The position numbers and the translations under genes were made by a program. DNA of 64,000 nucleotides. Source: Micromonospora sp. NBC_01813. Its GTDB lineage: Bacteria; Actinomycetota; Actinomycetes; Mycobacteriales; Micromonosporaceae. The notes under the pieces are model-generated. The model had not been told where the DNA came from. It searched no databases and saw only the letters and a list, made by a program, of their open reading frames with translations. Below, in pieces: positions 60,066-64,000 of this stretch. Numbering within the stretch: position 1 is the stretch's first letter; each line of letters starts with the position of its first letter. The stretch covers positions 1,242,501-1,306,500 of the forward strand of contig NZ_CP109067.1 in NCBI RefSeq assembly GCF_035917335.1, read 5' to 3'.

Positions 60066-62763
60066 GCTGCACCGGGCCCCGACGGCCGGTGAGGATCGCA
60101 ACGTCTTGGGGCCAGCCGGCCGGGGCGGTGGTGCCGGAGCGCTGCACCGGGCCCCGACGGCCGGTGAGGATCGCAACGATCGCGTCGGCGATGACGCGGC
60201 CGGGGTCGGCGACGGGGCTGCACCGGGCCCCGACGGCCGGTGAGGATCGCAACGTCGTCCGTCGGCGGGTTTCCGATGGCGACCATCGGCTGCACCGGGC
60301 CCCGACGGCCGGTGAGGATCGCAACGTCGACGTGGTCCGCGTGATCGGCGGTGACGCTGCCGCTGCACCGGGCCCCGACGGCCGGTGAGGATCGCAACGG
60401 CGAGCGGGACGCCGCCGCGCTCCTCGATGCCGTCGCTGCACCGGGCCCCGACGGCCGGTGAGGATCGCAACCGCCATCCGGCCCAGCGCGCCTGCCACTG
60501 ATGCCACGGCTGCACCGGGCCCCGACGGCCGGTGAGGATCGCAACGGCGGCACCACCAGCGTTTCCAGGGCAGACGCCCCGCTGCACCGGGCCCCGACGG
60601 CCGGTGAGGATCGCAACGTCACGCTGCGTCAGGCGGTAGAGGGCGGCGTGCTTCGCTGCACCGGGCCCCGACGGCCGGTGAGGATCGCAACGAGTCGACC
60701 ATCCCCGTCACACTCGCCACTCTGGTCGCTGCACCGGGCCCCGACGGCCGGTGAGGATCGCAACGCCGAGTTGGCCGGCCGGGGTGCGTCGTGACGCCCC
60801 GGCTGCACCGGGCCCCGACGGCCGGTGAGGATCGCAACAACTCCCCCACGGACTCCCCGCCGCCACCGCCGAGCTGCACCGGGCCCCGACGGCCGGTGAG
60901 GATCGCAACCTCGCGTCGGAGAACGGTCAGAGCACGGTCCGTGTCAGCTGCACCGGGCCCCGACGGCCGGTGAGGATCGCAACGTCATCGGGCAGATCCT
61001 TTTGTCGCGGCACGCTGTCGCGCTGCACCGGGCCCCGACGGCCGGTGAGGATCGCAACGACCTCCCAGCCGATGTTGCTGCCGGGCTGTTGGAGCGCTGC
61101 ACCGGGCCCCGACGGCCGGTGAGGATCGCAACACTTGGGCATCCCTCTCAGGATCCGGCCGGCACGGGCTGCACCGGGCCCCGACGGCCGGTGAGGATCG
61201 CAACGGCATCGTCGTCATCCTGGCCACGCAGATCCCGGACGCGAGCTGCACCGGGCCCCGACGGCCGGTGAGGATCGCAACGTCTTGAGGACGCCGACGA
61301 GGTCCGCATCCAGGTGGGTGGCTGCACCGGGCCCCGACGGCCGGTGAGGATCGCAACAGCGTTTCCCATGTGTAGAACAGGCCCAACCCCTTGTGGCTGC
61401 ACCGGGCCCCGACGGCCGGTGAGGATCGCAACGACGGCCACAGCCCGGCTGAGGTGTTCGGCAAGGCCGCTGCACCGGGCCCCGACGGCCGGTGAGGATC
61501 GCAACGGCCGGTGGGTCGACGAGGGATGGATCGTCGCGACCGAGGCTGCACCGGGCCCCGACGGCCGGTGAGGATCGCAACGGCCACGCGGTGTACGTCT
61601 GTCGGAACGTCTGATGGGCGCTGCACCGGGCCCCGACGGCCGGTGAGGATCGCAACTCGGTGATCGTGATCCCCTCGTTGCGCCCCCGGAAGCTGCACCG
61701 GGCCCCGACGGCCGGTGAGGATCGCAACCTGAGGGTCACGAGTTGTGGCACGACACGTCCGACGCTGCACCGGGCCCCGACGGCCGGTGAGGATCGCAAC
61801 TATTCGGCCGTTGACGCCGTCGAGGACGATGCGCTGGCTGCACCGGGCCCCGACGGCCGGTGAGGATCGCAACGGCGGCTGACGCGGCGGGGATGGCGTA
61901 GGGCATCCGGGCTGCACCGGGCCCCGACGGCCGGTGAGGATCGCAACCTTCAGCAGCGCAGCGTTGTCTTCCCAGCCCTGGGCTGCACCGGGCCCCGACG
62001 GCCGGTGAGGATCGCAACCGTCGTCGGCCAGGCGTAGTTGACGGACACGCCGTAGGCTGCACCGGGCCCCGACGGCCGGTGAGGATCGCAACGTCGGCGG
62101 CCGCCGTCAGCCGGTCGACGACGGTACGGCTGCACCGGGCCCCGACGGCCGGTGAGGATCGCAACACGCCGTCACACCGGCTGTGGCAGCCGGGCTGGCA
62201 TCAGCTGCACCGGGCCCCGACGGCCGGTGAGGATCGCAACTCGAAGTTGCCGGCCATCAGCACCAGGCCGGCGGTCGTGCTGCACCGGGCCCCGACGGCC
62301 GGTGAGGATCGCAACATCGACGTACCCCCAATCTGATCATGTCGACGCGCTGCGCTGCACCGGGCCCCGACGGCCGGTGAGGATCGCAACACGGCTGGTG
62401 CGCCGCAGATGTCAGGCGTCACCGGTAGCTGCACCGGGCCCCGACGGCCGGTGAGGATCGCAACGAGCGCGTCACCGGCGACCTGGCCCGCTGGCGGCTC
62501 GGCTGCACCGGGCCCCGACGGCCGGTGAGGATCGCAACGGCTCGGGTGCCGGCGCGATGTCCGGCCGGCTGTCCGGGCTGCACCGGGCCCCGACGGCCGG
62601 TGAGGATCGCAACATCCACCCTGCCGCGCCGAGCAGCACGGCGCCAGTCAGGCTGCACCGGGCCCCGACGGCCGGTGAGGATCGCAACCTGCTCTAGGGC
62701 ACGCTCCAGTGTGGTCAAGGACCATGGCTGCACCGGGCCCCGACGGCCGGTGAGGATCGCAAC
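60066..62763 (+). CRISPR. CRISPR array 2: 37 repeats, 36 complete spacers (type I-C)
   Basis: A 37-base repeat recurs 37 times with spacers of 34-40 bases. The repeat is GCTG, a stem CACCG(G)GCC/GGCCGGTG with loop CCGAC and one bulged G, then AGGATCGCAAC. It shares both ends with array 1 but differs in the stem. All copies look consensus, including the last (62727-62763), which is unusual for a true far end. 22 bases of spacer-like sequence follow, then CTAG and an IS5-type element, so the array is probably cut by that insertion and may continue past it. Confidence 0.98.
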
Positions 62764-62873
62764 TTGGACGTCAGAGGCCGGTTCGCTAGGTCTTGTCCAT
62801 TGTGGGTTGATCTGATCGTGCGGATGTGAGCGGTGGTCGTAACCGGTGAGGACGTGACCGCGTTGGGTCGATC

Positions 62874-63704
62874 ATGGGTGAACGCGCGGCGTATCCGAGT
62901 GACCTGACCGACGAGCAGTGGGCGGTGATCGGACCGTTCCTGCAGGCGTGGAAGGCCCGCCACCCGTCGGTGTCCGGGCATCAGGGCCGCTACGAGCTGC
63001 GGGAGATCGTGAACGCGATCTTCTACCAGAACCGGACCGGCTGTCAGTGGGCGTACCTGCCACACGACCTGCCGCCGAAGTCCGCGACGTACTACTACTT
63101 CGCCCGGTGGCGTGACGACGGCACCGACCAGGTCGTCCACGACCTGCTGCGGTGCCAGGCACGGGAGAAGGCCGGCCGTACCGAGGACCCGACCGCGGTG
63201 GTGCTGGACACCCAGTCGGTCCGCGTGGCCAACAATGTGCCCGCCGCGACGACCGGCAAGGACGCCGCCAAGAAGGTGCCGGGGCGTAAACGGGGCCTCG
63301 CCGTGGACGCGTTGGGGCTGGTCATCGCGGTCGTGGTCACCGCCGCGTCGGTCACCGACAACGCCATCGGCATCCGGCTGCTCGACCAGGTCGTCGCGCA
63401 CACCCCCACCGTGACCCGCGCATGGGTCGACGCAGGGTTCAAACAGGACATGGCGCTGCACGGCGCCCTGGTCGGCGTCGACGTCGAGGTCGTCAAACGC
63501 TCCGACACCCGGCCCGGGTTCGTACCGGTCCGCAGACGCTGGATCGTCGAACAGACCCTCGGCACCCTGATGCTGCACCGCCGTCTCGTCCGCGAGTACG
63601 AGAGCCGACCGGAGTCCAGCGCGTCACGCACCTGGTGGGCGTCCACCGCGAACCTGGTCCGCCGACTGACCGGCACCAGCACACCCACCTGGCGGCAGCG
63701 GTGA
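62874..63704 (+). CDS. IS5-family DDE transposase
   Basis: 276 residues from MGERAAYPSDLTDEQWAVIG, the typical N-terminus of this family (DUF4096-like), with NAIFYQNRTGCQWAYLPHDL. The DDE residues are in VVLDTQSVRVAN, RAWVDAGFKQDMAL and RRRWIVEQTLGTLMLHRRLV. The frame is intact, so the element may be active. It overlaps the next frame by GTGA. It lies at the far end of array 2. Confidence 0.93.
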   Translation: MGERAAYPSDLTDEQWAVIGPFLQAWKARHPSVSGHQGRYELREIVNAIFYQNRTGCQWAYLPHDLPPKSATYYYFARWRDDGTDQVVHDLLRCQAREKAGRTEDPTAVVLDTQSVRVANNVPAATTGKDAAKKVPGRKRGLAVDALGLVIAVVVTAASVTDNAIGIRLLDQVVAHTPTVTRAWVDAGFKQDMALHGALVGVDVEVVKRSDTRPGFVPVRRRWIVEQTLGTLMLHRRLVREYESRPESSASRTWWASTANLVRRLTGTSTPTWRQR

Positions 63705-64000
63705 ACCTCACCACGGTCCTCGACCTGATCGCCCACCAGGAGGCCACCGCCGGCCAGACAGCCGACCGGCTACGCGAGCAGATCGCCACACTCACCGCCG
63801 AACTCGGCCGCGTCGACAGCGAACTGGCCGCCCTGGCGACCACCCGCACCACGCTGCGCACGCTCGCCGCCGCCGAGTTCACCGCCGACGACCCGACGAT
63901 CGCCAGCACCCCCTACCAGCAGATCCTGGAAGTCCTCGCCGCCACACCCTCCGGGATGCGGGCGAAGGGCATCTGCCTCGCGCTCGGCGTCGAGCCCTCA
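63701..64000 (+). CDS. IS-associated coiled-coil protein (3' end outside window)
   Basis: 100 codons from a GTG overlapping the transposase stop (GTGA), open to the window edge. A coiled coil is likely in TADRLREQIATLTAELGRVD and SELAALATTRTTLRTLAA. It is followed by TPYQQILEVLAATPSGMRAK and GICLALGVEPS, a helix-turn-helix-like module. Similar frames follow IS5-type transposases in other actinobacteria, where their role is unknown; a DNA-binding accessory is likely. Confidence 0.7.
   Translation, partial: MNLTTVLDLIAHQEATAGQTADRLREQIATLTAELGRVDSELAALATTRTTLRTLAAAEFTADDPTIASTPYQQILEVLAATPSGMRAKGICLALGVEPS

Larger units (their letters stand above)
62790..64000 (+). mobile_element. IS5-type insertion sequence (right end outside window)
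   Basis: The element is inferred from a CTAG tetranucleotide (62786-62789), a usual IS5-group target, followed by GTCTTGTCCATTGTGGGTTG and a transposase gene 84 bases on. Two genes lie inside: the transposase (62874) and an overlapping accessory frame (63701). The right inverted repeat and second target copy are not in the window, so the exact ends are inference. Confidence 0.6.

Noticed and set aside
59821-62815. Open frames across CRISPR array 2 with repeated AVGARCS- or GPRRPVRIAT-like peptides
   Set aside because: Same artefact of repeat translation as in array 1.

Overview
The window is GC-rich actinobacterial chromosome, most like a Micromonosporaceae genome. Support for this is inference from gene content: frequent GTG starts, purine-rich Shine-Dalgarno sites, an XRE/DUF5753-DUF397 pair, an ECF42-type sigma factor, an MhuD-type haem oxygenase and phosphoketolase. 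No 16S rRNA or other species marker is present.

Layout. (1) 1-7.3 kb: tail of an MFS exporter, a SnoaL-like protein, an ECF42-type sigma factor, a coupled pair of ABC exporter half-transporters and a DGPF/YCII protein of the kind usually paired with ECF42. (2) 7.4-23.3 kb: a tailoring-enzyme cluster with no core synthase visible. It holds two epoxide hydrolases, a cyclase-family hydrolase, an acyl-CoA-dehydrogenase-fold flavoenzyme, a VOC protein, two family-2 glycosyltransferases, a class III aminotransferase, a GMC oxidoreductase, a 915-residue tandem FAD oxidoreductase and a DHA2 exporter. Several genes are paralogous pairs, and one pair has decayed to a C-terminal stub. (3) 23.5-33.3 kb: an accessory island with a PARG-like protein, a decayed IS5-type transposase, a 1496-residue SF1 helicase with a C-terminal nuclease domain, a coupled HEPN/AbiJ-like partner and a frameshifted large serine recombinase, ending at tRNA-Leu(GAG). 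(4) 33.4-44.8 kb: mostly core or lineage genes (RidA-like, phosphoketolase, MhuD, LacI regulator with twin operators, MscS channel, YbjN-like protein, AbfB membrane protein, GNAT, XRE/DUF397). (5) 44.9-62.8 kb: a complete type I-C CRISPR-Cas locus. A 40-repeat array lies at 45.0-48.0 kb. The operon cas3-cas5-cas8c-cas7-cas4-cas1-cas2 is at 52.3-59.9 kb, and a 37-repeat array follows at 60.1-62.8 kb. Between the first array and cas are a STAND/TPR ATPase, a DUF2520 protein, a small membrane protein and an orphan CRISPR-repeat-like hairpin just upstream of cas3. (6) 62.8-64 kb: an IS5-type element that appears to have inserted inside a spacer of the second array.

How it works together. The cas genes overlap or nearly touch, so they are probably one transcript. 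Cas1-Cas2-Cas4 would acquire spacers. Cas5 would process both repeat variants, which keep the same 3' end but have different, compensated stems. Cas5-Cas7-Cas8c would form Cascade and recruit Cas3. The helicase-nuclease/HEPN pair is the best candidate for a less-described defence system. The orphan repeat before cas3 is the best candidate for a regulatory RNA.
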